Shown: in pieces, positions 8,553 to 17,130 of the stretch | Layout: every line of letters starts with the position of its first letter | Numbering within the stretch: the first letter of the stretch is position 1 | Assembly (NCBI GenBank): GCA_029250885.1 | Contig: JAQXEK010000038.1 | Location: 32,051-96,050 of the forward strand | DNA from: Planctomycetota bacterium | GTDB taxonomy: Bacteria > Planctomycetota > UBA1135 > GCA-002686595 | Length of the DNA: 64,000 nucleotides | Direction of reading: 5' to 3' | Position numbers and translations under genes: made by a program | The notes under the pieces: model-generated | Told to the model about the DNA's origin: nothing | Databases searched by the model: none | Seen by the model: the letters and a program-made list of their open reading frames with translations, nothing else

Positions 8553-9755
8553 ATGGCACGCTCCCGTAACCCAACCGCCGACGGTTTGCACCAGACCACC
8601 TTCTTCGAACTCCAGACCCAGCGCGTTCTCAGCGTGGCCCAGGCTCCAAATCCAGTTATGCCCGCCGCCAAGCTGTTCGGCGTGGTGCTTGCCCTGATGG
8701 GGATCGGCATGGTGATCCAGGCGAGCCACGCGGCATCGACTACGAACTCGTTTGCCGAGTGGTTTGACCTGATCAAAGAGCACCTGATCTTCCGTATGGG
8801 TGGCATCGCTGCGCTGATCGGGGCATACCGCATAGGTCCGCGGGGCGTGCGGCGCTACTTGCCGGTGCTTATGGTGCTTGTGACCATCGCTCTGATGTTG
8901 GTCTACACCGACACCTTTGGAGCCAAGCTCAACGGTGCAAACCGCTGGGTCAAGCTGCTGCCCGGGCTGACCTTCCAGCCGTCCGAGCTAGCGCGCATCG
9001 TTCTTGTACTCTGGATCGCAGATCGCTGCGTGCGCCTAGGGGACCAGCTGCTGGACTTCCGCACGGGCTTGCTGCCGATGTTGCTTGTTGTCGGCGGGTT
9101 CTTCGGGCTTGTGGCCGCGGAGACGGACCTTGGCGGATCGCTTCTGCTCTTCATCTGTGCACTAGCCACCATGTGGGTGGGGGGCGGCAAGGTCGCGCAC
9201 CTCGCCATCTCGGTCATCAGCGTTGGTGGAGGCGCGATTGTTCTGGGGGCGACGATGATCCCATACATTCGCGGTCGCGTAGACATGTTCCGTGGTGGAG
9301 TGATCAATGAACAGGTCGAGAGCTCCATGCACGCTATTCAATACGGCGGCCTGGACGGTATGGGTATCGGCCAGGGCCATGTGCGCACGAGCGGTATCCC
9401 GTACCTAAATTCGGACTACGTCTTCTCCCAGATCGGCGAAGAGCTTGGCTTGTTCGGTACTTCGCTGGTCATCCTGCTGCTGATCTCCTTCCTGTGGTTT
9501 TCCCTGCGCTTGGTGCTATCGATTCGCAACAGGTTCGAAGCTCTGGTCGCCTTTGGCTTGCTGATGTCCGTCAGTGTTCAGGCCATGATTCATGTCCAAG
9601 TTAACGCCGGCCTTGCGCCGCCGAAGGGAATGACTCTGCCGTTTATTTCGGACGGTGGAACGTCGCTGATTGTCTCATCTATCGCTGTCGGCCTTGCCCT
9701 CGGGGCGTCTCGCCAGCTGTCCTCTTCCAACAACTCACACCCTACCGAGGCCTAA
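8553..9755 (+). CDS. ftsW: FtsW/RodA/SpoVE-family peptidoglycan glycosyltransferase
   Basis: SEDS-family membrane protein of 400 residues that polymerises lipid II into glycan strands at the septum. The conserved core is present: the GANRW block, the LTFQPSELARI block, an AETDLGG block and the C-terminal PFISDGGTSL signature. About ten membrane helices follow a longer than usual cytoplasmic N-terminus of about 45 residues. It sits between mraY and murG, where murD and ftsW normally lie, which favours FtsW over RodA. No murD is present at this point of the cluster. Confidence 0.92.
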   Translation: MARSRNPTADGLHQTTFFELQTQRVLSVAQAPNPVMPAAKLFGVVLALMGIGMVIQASHAASTTNSFAEWFDLIKEHLIFRMGGIAALIGAYRIGPRGVRRYLPVLMVLVTIALMLVYTDTFGAKLNGANRWVKLLPGLTFQPSELARIVLVLWIADRCVRLGDQLLDFRTGLLPMLLVVGGFFGLVAAETDLGGSLLLFICALATMWVGGGKVAHLAISVISVGGGAIVLGATMIPYIRGRVDMFRGGVINEQVESSMHAIQYGGLDGMGIGQGHVRTSGIPYLNSDYVFSQIGEELGLFGTSLVILLLISFLWFSLRLVLSIRNRFEALVAFGLLMSVSVQAMIHVQVNAGLAPPKGMTLPFISDGGTSLIVSSIAVGLALGASRQLSSSNNSHPTEA

Positions 9756-9757
9756 AA

Positions 9758-10786
9758 ATGCAACCTATTGAACGTTATGGCGTCGCCGCCCTACTCTTTC
9801 TCATCGCAACCATTGGAGCTGTCGTGCTCTGGGATCAAACCGAGTCAGGCACCGAGCGCGGCAAGGAGGTGGTCGCTGCCAATGAGAAGGCTGGTAAGCA
9901 GGAGGCGCCCGTAAACTCGCACACGCCGCCCAAGGAAATTGCGAACAACGTGCTTGCAGTCATCAATCAGAGGAAGCCCGGCGGTAAGAGCAATCGCATC
10001 AAGCTTGGAAACAACTCGAAGCCAAAGAGTGATCCCGGCAAGGGCGGCAACCAGGCCGGCGGTACAGCCAACACGAACAATGACTCCTGGGCCCGAGGAG
10101 CTCAAAACTCACTGGCGATCCCCCTTGGCCAGCAGGCCAAAGAGCCGCAGTTGCCCTCCAAGGGCAAGTCGACGACGACCGAAGTCGGGCTCGCAAGTCG
10201 TACGAATTCGAATGCCAAGAACATGGGCACCGCGGGTCTGATTGACTTGGATCGTGACAGGCCTGCGCCAGGCAAGAGCACGGCCAAGCGCAACGCTGGC
10301 CGAACCTACAAGGTCGCGCCCGGAGACACCCTTGGCGGCATCGCAGTCGCCGAGCTGGGCAGCTACCGCAAGCTCGACTTACTGCTCAAGGCAAACCCCG
10401 GCATGACGGCGGAGGGTGCCCTGTCCTTGGGCAGGGTGATCAACATACCTGACGTCGGGCGCGCCGCGCCCTCGACCAAGGTCGCCGACGCGCTGTTTAA
10501 GTCGAGCGGTAGCCCGAAGGCTGCACCGGTGACTGTCCCGAAGGGCATGAACTCGTACACGGTACAAGAGGGGGATAGCCTTTGGAAGATCGCCAGCAGC
10601 AAGCTAGGTAACGGTAATCGCCACGCCGAGATCAAGGCGCTCAACAGCCTAAAGAGCGACCAACTGAGCCTAGGCATGGTGCTCATCCTTCCGAGCGGCT
10701 CATCCACCGCTGTCGCTCAAAACACAAAACGAAAGCCAGCGAGCAACACGCCAAAGCCGCGCTTCAAGCCCGGAGTAATCCGATGA
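9758..10786 (+). CDS. Membrane-anchored protein with two LysM domains
   Basis: A 342-residue protein starting 2 bases after ftsW. Residues 8-25 form a membrane anchor or uncleaved signal. About 160 residues of Lys/Asn/Gly/Ser-rich linker follow, then two LysM domains: one beginning RTYKVAPGDTLGGIA (about 185) and one beginning NSYTVQEGDSLWKIA (about 265). LysM domains bind GlcNAc in peptidoglycan. No catalytic domain is seen. Its position between ftsW and murG suggests a structural or regulatory part of the envelope or division machinery, but that is inference; I know no named dcw gene of this design. It overlaps the next gene by ATGA. Confidence 0.85.
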   Translation: MQPIERYGVAALLFLIATIGAVVLWDQTESGTERGKEVVAANEKAGKQEAPVNSHTPPKEIANNVLAVINQRKPGGKSNRIKLGNNSKPKSDPGKGGNQAGGTANTNNDSWARGAQNSLAIPLGQQAKEPQLPSKGKSTTTEVGLASRTNSNAKNMGTAGLIDLDRDRPAPGKSTAKRNAGRTYKVAPGDTLGGIAVAELGSYRKLDLLLKANPGMTAEGALSLGRVINIPDVGRAAPSTKVADALFKSSGSPKAAPVTVPKGMNSYTVQEGDSLWKIASSKLGNGNRHAEIKALNSLKSDQLSLGMVLILPSGSSTAVAQNTKRKPASNTPKPRFKPGVIR

Positions 10787-11043
10787 ACTTAGGAATCGAA
10801 CGCTTTCTTATCCTTGGCTGCCTCGCAGTGGTCTTGCTGGAGATCCCTAACTTGATTGGCGACGTCAAGTCTGCAACTGTGCAGAACGAAGTCGTGGAAA
10901 AGATGATTGCCAAGCGCGCCGCCGACGCGGCCGCGCTTGAGTCCATCGAAGTCGCTAGTGGTGCCGCGGTTGAGCTTCCAAAGAACGAGGCGCTTGCCGA
11001 GCTTCGCATGGAAGAACTCTTGCCGTCGCACCCAGGCCTCTAG
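10783..11043 (+). CDS. Small membrane protein of unknown function in the dcw cluster
   Basis: An 86-residue protein with one hydrophobic segment at about residues 6-24 (LILGCLAVVLLEIP) and then a mostly helical, Ala/Glu-rich periplasmic or cytoplasmic tail. The start overlaps the LysM gene by ATGA and the stop is 18 bases before murG, so it is very probably translated and co-expressed with cell wall genes. No family is recognised. Its bitopic design resembles FtsL or FtsB, but no sequence evidence supports that identity. Confidence 0.7.
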   Translation: MNLGIERFLILGCLAVVLLEIPNLIGDVKSATVQNEVVEKMIAKRAADAAALESIEVASGAAVELPKNEALAELRMEELLPSHPGL

Positions 11044-11061
11044 CCCAAGTTCATCGCGGCT

Positions 11062-12216
11062 ATGGCGAGTGACGATACGAAAACAGGCTCCGGGCAAAAG
11101 GTCCGGGGCCTTCGTCTTGCCATCGTAGGCGGGGGAACAGGCGGGCATGTGGTACCCGGTCTGCACCTGCTCGAGCATCTCTTCGAGGCGGGCCAGACGA
11201 CCCTGGATGATCTCGTCTGGTTTGAGACGGGACGCCGCGCCGAGATCGCATCTCTAGCCGGGCTAGAGCAGCTGGTGGGTGACACACCATGCGCGCGGGT
11301 TCGCATTCGCGTTGAGCCCGATGGAGGTGGAGCGCCGTCCATGACTCGTCTATTGTCGCGCACCCCCGGCGCCATGATGCGCGCTCGCGCGGCGCTTAAG
11401 CTGCACCGCCCCGATGTGCTATTTGGTCTAGGTGGCTTCACTCTGCTGCCTACGGTGCTCGCGGCCCGCTCCCTGGGGATCCCTGTTGCCCTGCTTGAGA
11501 TCAACGCCCAACCAGGTCGTGCCGTGCGCACCTTGACCCCCCTTGCGAAGCGCGTCTACCACGCTTGGGACGCCAGCATTCCCGGATCCCAGGACAAGCG
11601 CCACCTGCTCACGGGTCCGCCCCTGTCCTCAAGCCTGTTCACCTCAGGCGAGCCCGATACTTGGCGTGCCCAGGTTGGTGAGGGCCCCATGATTGTGCTG
11701 CTCGGAGGCAGCCAGGGCGCCGGTGTGCTAAACGAACTCGTGACCGCGAACCTCGATGGGTGGCTCGCCGCGGGCTTTACCGTGGTGCACCAGGTTGGCC
11801 CAGGCAACCTGCAGGTGGGCGCGGCCAGCCCACGCCCAGGTTACCTGGCACTTGAGTTCGTGGACGATGTACCGGGGCTTCTTCGGGCCGCTCGGCTCGT
11901 GGTCTGCCGGGCCGGAGCCTCGACTCTGGCCGAGGTCGCTGCCCTCGGCGTGCCGGCCCTTGCGGTGCCCTATCCGGGCGCTGGAGCCCACCAAGCGGAC
12001 AATGCGCGGCAGCTTCAGGGCGGCATCGAGGTCATTGCCAACGAGCGTCTTGCCGCCGAGGGCTCGGCCATGGTGTTGGATCTGGCCGGTGATGCCAAGT
12101 CGGCCTGGCGAGCGGAGGCAAGAGAGCTGTTGCAAAAGCGTGTTCCAGCCCGCGCCTCTTCCCAAATCTTGGCCGATTTACTGGAACTCGCAGGCCTTTC
12201 TGGCCCTCGTCCTTGA
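11062..12216 (+). CDS. murG: UDP-N-acetylglucosamine--undecaprenyl-pyrophosphoryl-MurNAc-pentapeptide transferase MurG
   Basis: GT28 glycosyltransferase of 384 residues that converts lipid I to lipid II on the cytoplasmic face of the membrane. The N-terminal GGGTGGHVVPGLH glycine loop and the LGGSQGAGVLNE block are clear. The C-terminal donor site shows CRAGASTLAE and PYPGAGAHQADNA, in line with the family's RAGxxTxAE and PxPxAxxxHQxxNA motifs. It follows the small membrane gene by 18 bases and ends at the start of murC. Length is typical (about 355-385). Confidence 0.95.
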   Translation: MASDDTKTGSGQKVRGLRLAIVGGGTGGHVVPGLHLLEHLFEAGQTTLDDLVWFETGRRAEIASLAGLEQLVGDTPCARVRIRVEPDGGGAPSMTRLLSRTPGAMMRARAALKLHRPDVLFGLGGFTLLPTVLAARSLGIPVALLEINAQPGRAVRTLTPLAKRVYHAWDASIPGSQDKRHLLTGPPLSSSLFTSGEPDTWRAQVGEGPMIVLLGGSQGAGVLNELVTANLDGWLAAGFTVVHQVGPGNLQVGAASPRPGYLALEFVDDVPGLLRAARLVVCRAGASTLAEVAALGVPALAVPYPGAGAHQADNARQLQGGIEVIANERLAAEGSAMVLDLAGDAKSAWRAEARELLQKRVPARASSQILADLLELAGLSGPRP

Positions 12217-12239
12217 GCCGACGGGGCAATCGGTTTTTG

Positions 12240-13757
12240 ATGGGGCCAATGAGTTCTAACCCTCTGACCAACGGCGACCTTCCGGGCATGATTCTACCGG
12301 CAGGTCTTCCCCTAAACATTCACCTACTTGGACTCGGAGGCGCCGGCGTTTCGGGCGCTGCTAGGATCCTCAAGGCTATGGGCAAGCGCGTCACCGGCCA
12401 CGACTGCGCGCCCTCGCCGATGTTGTCGTCCTTGGAGGGGCTCGGGATCCCCTGCAGCCTGGGCAAATCTACCGACGCGCACCTGCCCGGTGATGCCGCT
12501 ATGGTCGTGCGCTCGGCCGCTGTACCCGATGAGGATCCCCAGGTCCAGGCTGCTTATGAGCGGGGCATCCCTGTCTTGAAGTATGCCGAGCTGCTGGGCA
12601 AGCTGCTGCCCTCAAATAGCGGCCTCGGGGTTGCGGGAACCCACGGCAAGACCACGACGTCTTGGCTCTTGTGGCACGCTTGCGACGAGGTCGCCCGCGA
12701 GCTGGCGCTGCCCCAGCCGGGCGCCCTAGTGGGCGGGCTGAACCCGGCCCTCAAGGATGACGATAACCCGCGCGGACTGAATGCCTTGGCCGGTGAACTT
12801 GAAGGCGCCTTCTGCGTCGAGGCCTGCGAGTACGACCGCTCGTTCCTGCAACTCGATCCCGCCGGCGCGGCGATCACGAACGTCGAAGCGGACCACCTCG
12901 ACTACTTCCACAACCTCGAGACCATCGAGCGCGCTTTCGCTGGCTTCGCCCAGAACGTGCACCCCGAGGGGCTGCTAGTTCTAGGGGATGATGTCCCCGC
13001 AGCGGTCGAGAACGAGGCCCAGTGCCTAGTTTGGCGGCTTGGTCGCGAAATCAAGATTCTGCCCATGCAGTCCAAGCAAGGGCGCCGGCGGTTCAGGTTG
13101 CAAGGACCCGGTTGGGCGACCGGTGTAATTCACCTGCAAGTGCCCGGCGGATACAACGTCGTGAACGCGGCCCTGGCTGTCGCCCTTGCGGTTGGGCATG
13201 TCTTGACCCAGAAGGACGCGCCGGACCGCAAAGAGTGGCCTCGCATTGCCGATGCTGCCGCCCGCGGAGTGATGCAATTCCAGGGTGCCGGTCGCCGCTT
13301 TGAGACCTGGTCCAAGCCAGGCGAGCGTCCCTTGGTCCACGACTACGCGCACCATCCAACGGAAGTGCGGGCATGCCTGGGCGCAGCCCGGGAGGCCTAT
13401 CCGGACGCTCAGATCCACGTGCTCTTCCAACCGCACCAGCACAGCCGCACCGCGCGTCTCCTCGACGACTTTGCAGATGCACTGCAGCTTGCGGACCGCG
13501 TGACTATCGCCCCCGTTTACGGGGCTCGCAAGCATATTGACGGGCTCGTGCATGCGGGCGCAGAGGAGATGGCCGCCGCCGTCCAGAGCCTAGGGACCAC
13601 CGCCGCAGCCTGCGCGAGCTTGGCCGAGGCGACGGCGTCCTTCGCCGGCGGACTCGCATCGGAACAACAAGCCGCCGGGTTTATCCTTGGCGCCGGAGAC
13701 GTGGAGGACGTGCAAGATGACCTTATCCATCGAATGGCCCTGTGTAGCCCTAGCTGA
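12240..13757 (+). CDS. murC: UDP-N-acetylmuramate--L-alanine ligase MurC
   Basis: Mur ligase of about 505 residues that adds L-Ala to UDP-MurNAc. It has the Rossmann-like start LLGLGGAGVSG, the P-loop GTHGKTTTSW, the EADHLDYF block, and the C-terminal DYAHHPTEVRA and FQPHQHSRT blocks typical of MurC. Several starts are possible: TTG at 12213 overlapping the murG stop, ATG at 12240, or ATG at 12249. 12240 is a compromise. The 3' end overlaps murB by about 40 bases. MurC acts one step before MurD, and no murD is in this cluster. Confidence 0.95.
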   Translation: MGPMSSNPLTNGDLPGMILPAGLPLNIHLLGLGGAGVSGAARILKAMGKRVTGHDCAPSPMLSSLEGLGIPCSLGKSTDAHLPGDAAMVVRSAAVPDEDPQVQAAYERGIPVLKYAELLGKLLPSNSGLGVAGTHGKTTTSWLLWHACDEVARELALPQPGALVGGLNPALKDDDNPRGLNALAGELEGAFCVEACEYDRSFLQLDPAGAAITNVEADHLDYFHNLETIERAFAGFAQNVHPEGLLVLGDDVPAAVENEAQCLVWRLGREIKILPMQSKQGRRRFRLQGPGWATGVIHLQVPGGYNVVNAALAVALAVGHVLTQKDAPDRKEWPRIADAAARGVMQFQGAGRRFETWSKPGERPLVHDYAHHPTEVRACLGAAREAYPDAQIHVLFQPHQHSRTARLLDDFADALQLADRVTIAPVYGARKHIDGLVHAGAEEMAAAVQSLGTTAAACASLAEATASFAGGLASEQQAAGFILGAGDVEDVQDDLIHRMALCSPS

Positions 13758-14715
13758 CGCCCCGCTCGCCCACCGTACGACCTTGAAGGTCGGCGGCCGG
13801 GCCGAGTGGTTGCTTGAGCCCGATAATCCCGATCAGCTGCGCGAGGCGTGGCTCATGGCGAAGGAGCAGGGCCTAGACATTCGCATCCTCGGTATGGGGG
13901 CCAACCTGATCATCGACGACGGCACCCTGCCGGGAGTGGTGATTTCGACCCAGCGCGTACGGCGAACATTTCGCCCCCTGGAGCCGGGGCAGACGATCCA
14001 ACCGGACGAGCTCTCGGAAGAGGAGGCGGCCAAGCTGCTGGATATCGAAGCGCCGGCGATTGCAGCGGACGACCCTCGCTTGATTGTCTGGGCGGGCGCT
14101 AGTCTTCCGGGCTTGGTTCGCGCTGGCAATGAGCTCGGCTGGAGCGGGCTTGAGGGTCTGATCGGTGTACCCGGAACCCTTGGCGGAGCCATCGCCATGA
14201 ACGCCGGCGGACGCTGGGGCGATATTTGGGATGTGGTCGACATGGTGCGTGTCCTTAGGGCCGATGGCGAGTTCGAAGACATCGCCCGGGCCGACGGCAA
14301 CCCGGGCTACCGCAACGGCGGACTGGGGGATTCGATCGTCGTCGGCGCAGTTTTGCGCCTAGAACTCGACAACAAATTGCAAGTTGCCGAGCGCTCGAAG
14401 CAGTACCTCCTGGAGAAGCGCGCTGTGCAGCCGGTTACGGAATCCTCGGCGGGCTGTGTCTTCAAGAATCCCGGTGGCGCCAAGGCAGGGAACCCCAATT
14501 CGAAAAAGATCTCCGCTGGCCAATTAATTGACGAACTGGGCCTTAAGAGCCTTAAGCGAGGACCCGCCCAGGTCTCAGAGCTGCACGGGAACTTTATCGT
14601 AAACCGTGGTGGGGCTACTGGGAGCGACGTTTTTGGCCTCATCGACGACCTCAAGCGTGCAGTCCAGGACATGCGCGGTATCGACCTCGAAGTTGAGGTC
14701 AAGCGCTGGCGTTGA
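13717..14715 (+). CDS. murB: UDP-N-acetylenolpyruvoylglucosamine reductase MurB
   Basis: FAD-dependent reductase of about 332 residues that reduces UDP-GlcNAc-enolpyruvate to UDP-MurNAc. The FAD-domain signatures TTLKVGGRA, LGMGANL and GVPGTLGGAIAMNAGG are present, and the C-terminal half shows SAGCVFKNP and KISAGQLIDELGLK. In E. coli MurB the proton-donor position in the equivalent motif is Ser; here it is Cys (AGCVFKNP), a change seen in many MurB proteins. The ATG at 13717 is preferred over 13687 since the conserved sequence starts there. It overlaps murC out of frame. It is the last gene of the dcw run; no ddl, ftsQ, ftsA or ftsZ follows. Confidence 0.95.
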   Translation: MTLSIEWPCVALADAPLAHRTTLKVGGRAEWLLEPDNPDQLREAWLMAKEQGLDIRILGMGANLIIDDGTLPGVVISTQRVRRTFRPLEPGQTIQPDELSEEEAAKLLDIEAPAIAADDPRLIVWAGASLPGLVRAGNELGWSGLEGLIGVPGTLGGAIAMNAGGRWGDIWDVVDMVRVLRADGEFEDIARADGNPGYRNGGLGDSIVVGAVLRLELDNKLQVAERSKQYLLEKRAVQPVTESSAGCVFKNPGGAKAGNPNSKKISAGQLIDELGLKSLKRGPAQVSELHGNFIVNRGGATGSDVFGLIDDLKRAVQDMRGIDLEVEVKRWR

Positions 14716-15038
14716 CCCAGGATTTCCCGCTTCTGCAACTTATTTCTTAAGGGATGCGGAGCCTTGCCCGATACCAATCCTTGGCAGTCGGGCTCCCCGG
14801 AGCACTTCCTCAAAACCCAAAGTTCCTTTCCCCAAGGAGCCGCGTTCCGTTCCCCTTACGCGGATCACAGATCCTCTGGGTCTTCCGGGGAGCCACGACA
14901 GCCGTTATCCTCTGCGCCCTCTACTGTTCGGAAACGAATGGGAGAGGGTTCTTTCGTGCGCACCTGGGAGCGCGCGAGCCCCGGGTCGGCCTGTTGCCGG
15001 TTCGGGATCTACTCCACCCAGAAAACAGCATCAACAAA
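14716..15038 (+). promoter_or_regulatory. Structured leader / promoter region upstream of thrS
   Basis: This 323-base gap holds no convincing gene, although an open frame runs through it into thrS. It is rich in nested inverted repeats. An 11-bp perfect pair lies at 14791-14801 and 14884-14894. Inside it are ACCCA/TGGGT (14815-14819/14877-14881), a TCCTT/AAGGA hairpin (14824-14838) and CCGCGT/ACGCGG (14840-14845/14858-14863). A competing hairpin, 14766-14771 with 14788-14793, shares bases with the 11-bp stem. A -10-like TATCCT lies at 14906-14911. It may be an attenuator-type leader, or the repeat may be a protein site over the promoter. The T-box consensus was sought and not found. Confidence 0.45.
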
Positions 15039-16814
15039 ATGTCTAAGACGGCACCCGCTCCTCAGGTCGATGAGCTCTTTCCCCTGTCTACCCTGCGCCA
15101 CTCTGTTGCGCACTTGATGGCTTCCGCGGTCGGTAACCTGTACCCCGGCGTGAAGTACGGCTTCGGCCCCTCCATCGAGCACGGTTTCTATTACGACTTT
15201 GACTTCCCCGAAGGCACCGCGCCGATCGAGAAGAAGGACCTCAAGCGCATCGAAAAGGAGATGCGCCGGCTGGCAAAAAAGACGCCGGAGATGACGGTCG
15301 AAAAGCTGAGCCGCGACGAAGCTTGCGCGCGCCTCGCCGGCGCGGACCAAGATCTAAAGGTCGAGGCCGTTGAGTTGATCCCCGAAGGCGAAGAGATCAC
15401 CTTCTGGTCCCACGGCGACTGGTACGACCTGTGCGAAGGACCGCACATGGATCGCCTTGATCATGACTTCGCCTTTAAGCTGCAGACGATCGCCGGTGCT
15501 TACTGGCGCGGTGATGAGAATAATCGCATGCTCCAGCGCATCTACGGCACCGCCTTCTGGACGAAGGAAGAGCTCGACGCGCACATGGCTTGGCTCGAAG
15601 AGGTCAAGAAGCGCGATCACCGTCGCATCGGCACGGAGATGGATCTATTCAGCAACCACGCGGAAGCTGGCTCTGGCTTCGTGTTCTGGCACCCGAACTT
15701 GGCGAACGTTCGCCTGGAGATCGAGCGCTTCTGGTGGGACGAGCACACCAAGCGCGGCTACGATCCCGTCTACACGCCCCACGTGTCCAAGGAGGAGCTG
15801 TTTGCCGTTTCAGGGCACCTCGAGAACTATGAGGACATGATGTACGCGCCGATGACCATTGACGAGCAGCCCTACCGGGCGAAGCCAATGAACTGCCCGG
15901 GGCACATCTTGATCTACCAGAACCGCGGCCGGTCCTATCGCGAGCTGCCCCTGCGTTGGGCCGAGCTCGGCACGGTCTATCGCTACGAGCGCTCGGGCGT
16001 TCTGCACGGGATGCTTCGTGTGCGCGGCTTTACCCAGGACGATGCCCACGTGTTCTGCACGCCGGATCAATTGGAGAAGGAGATCGCGTCGGTGCTTGAG
16101 CTGATCGACTTTATGCTGAAGACCTTTGGCTTCGAATACACGGCCTACTTGGCCACGCGCCCAGCGGACAAGACCATCGGAGACGATGCAGTCTGGGAGC
16201 AGGCTACCGAGGCTCTGGCGGCCGCCGCCAAGCGACTCGATATGCCCCTGGAAATGGACGAGGGTGGCGGCGCCTTCTACGGCCCAAAGATCGACTTTAA
16301 AGTGCGCGACGCCATCGGCCGCGAGTGGCAGAACTCCACTGTGCAGTGCGACTTTAACCTGCCCAATCGATTTGACCTGACCTACACGGGTGAGGACGGC
16401 CAACCCCACCGGCCTATCTTAGTTCACCGAGCTGTGCTCGGCAGCCTAGAGCGCTTCGTGGGCGGCCTGATCGAGCACTTCGCAGGTCGCTTCCCGGTCT
16501 GGCTTGCCCCGACCCAAGTCGCACTGATCCCGATCCAAGAGGAGCACGAGTCCTACTGCAATGAGCTGTCCGATCTGCTGCGCGCCGAGGGCTTCCGCGT
16601 CACCAACAAGGACGCCTCGAGCCACATGAACAAGCGCATCAAGGAGGCTCAGAAAGCCCAGGTGCCCTACATGTTGATTGCTGGTGAACGCGAGGCAGCC
16701 GACCGGACCGTCGCCCTGCGACGTCGCGGAACGCGGGAGCAGGACGTGGTTAGCTTCGAGGACTTCGCGAAGATGCTGCGGAGCAAGCGCGCTAGCCGCG
16801 CCCTAGAGATCTAA
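15039..16814 (+). CDS. thrS: Threonine--tRNA ligase, form lacking the TGS domain
   Basis: Class II aminoacyl-tRNA synthetase of 591 residues that charges tRNA-Thr and edits mis-charged Ser. The editing domain starts almost at once with LRHSVAHLMASAV (the HxxxH zinc/editing motif), and a TGS domain (about 60 residues in E. coli ThrRS) is missing. The catalytic core shows the MNCPGHILIYQ, YRYERSGVLHGMLRVRGFTQDDAH and GGAFYGPKIDFK blocks, then a C-terminal anticodon-binding domain. The start at 15039 is chosen because an upstream in-frame extension to 14754 shows no protein-like pattern and covers the structured leader. It is followed by a strong terminator. Confidence 0.96.
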   Translation: MSKTAPAPQVDELFPLSTLRHSVAHLMASAVGNLYPGVKYGFGPSIEHGFYYDFDFPEGTAPIEKKDLKRIEKEMRRLAKKTPEMTVEKLSRDEACARLAGADQDLKVEAVELIPEGEEITFWSHGDWYDLCEGPHMDRLDHDFAFKLQTIAGAYWRGDENNRMLQRIYGTAFWTKEELDAHMAWLEEVKKRDHRRIGTEMDLFSNHAEAGSGFVFWHPNLANVRLEIERFWWDEHTKRGYDPVYTPHVSKEELFAVSGHLENYEDMMYAPMTIDEQPYRAKPMNCPGHILIYQNRGRSYRELPLRWAELGTVYRYERSGVLHGMLRVRGFTQDDAHVFCTPDQLEKEIASVLELIDFMLKTFGFEYTAYLATRPADKTIGDDAVWEQATEALAAAAKRLDMPLEMDEGGGAFYGPKIDFKVRDAIGREWQNSTVQCDFNLPNRFDLTYTGEDGQPHRPILVHRAVLGSLERFVGGLIEHFAGRFPVWLAPTQVALIPIQEEHESYCNELSDLLRAEGFRVTNKDASSHMNKRIKEAQKAQVPYMLIAGEREAADRTVALRRRGTREQDVVSFEDFAKMLRSKRASRALEI

Positions 16815-16833
16815 CCTCTTCAGTCCACGATGA

Positions 16834-16875
16834 AATGAGTGCAGGCCCACAGCTCGTGGGCCTGCACTCATTTTT
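16834..16875 (+). terminator. Rho-independent terminator after thrS
   Basis: A 15-bp perfect stem (16836-16850 with 16856-16870) has loop AGCTC and is followed by TTTTT. The stem can extend by flanking A/T pairs, so it may also work in the opposite direction. It lies 20 bases after the thrS stop. Confidence 0.92.
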
Positions 16876-17130
16876 CGTGAGCACAATCGCCAGCTATTAA
16901 AGTCGTGCTCATTTGGATAGCCTCTCTCCTTCATGGTGTCGGTCTGAAAGAGTCGCGAAGAGGCTTCCAACGATGACCCGCGTGCCGACTCCACCGACCG
17001 CATCTTCGCTTGCAACGCCAAGCCGCGCCAGACCTGTGTCCACCTAAGAGGCCCCTAGACCTGGAAGTTTAATGATTGTCAGACAGCCTTTTTGCGGGAG
17101 GCTCCGGCAGGTAGTAGGCTTTTGTTTGGA

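Noticed and set aside
14754..15038. In-frame N-terminal extension of thrS
   Set aside because: The 95 extra residues show no domain or composition like a TGS domain and cover the inverted repeats; the ThrRS sequence starts at 15039.
14716..15038. T-box riboswitch controlling thrS
   Set aside because: Neither the AGGGTGGNACCGCG sequence nor a terminator with T run was found.
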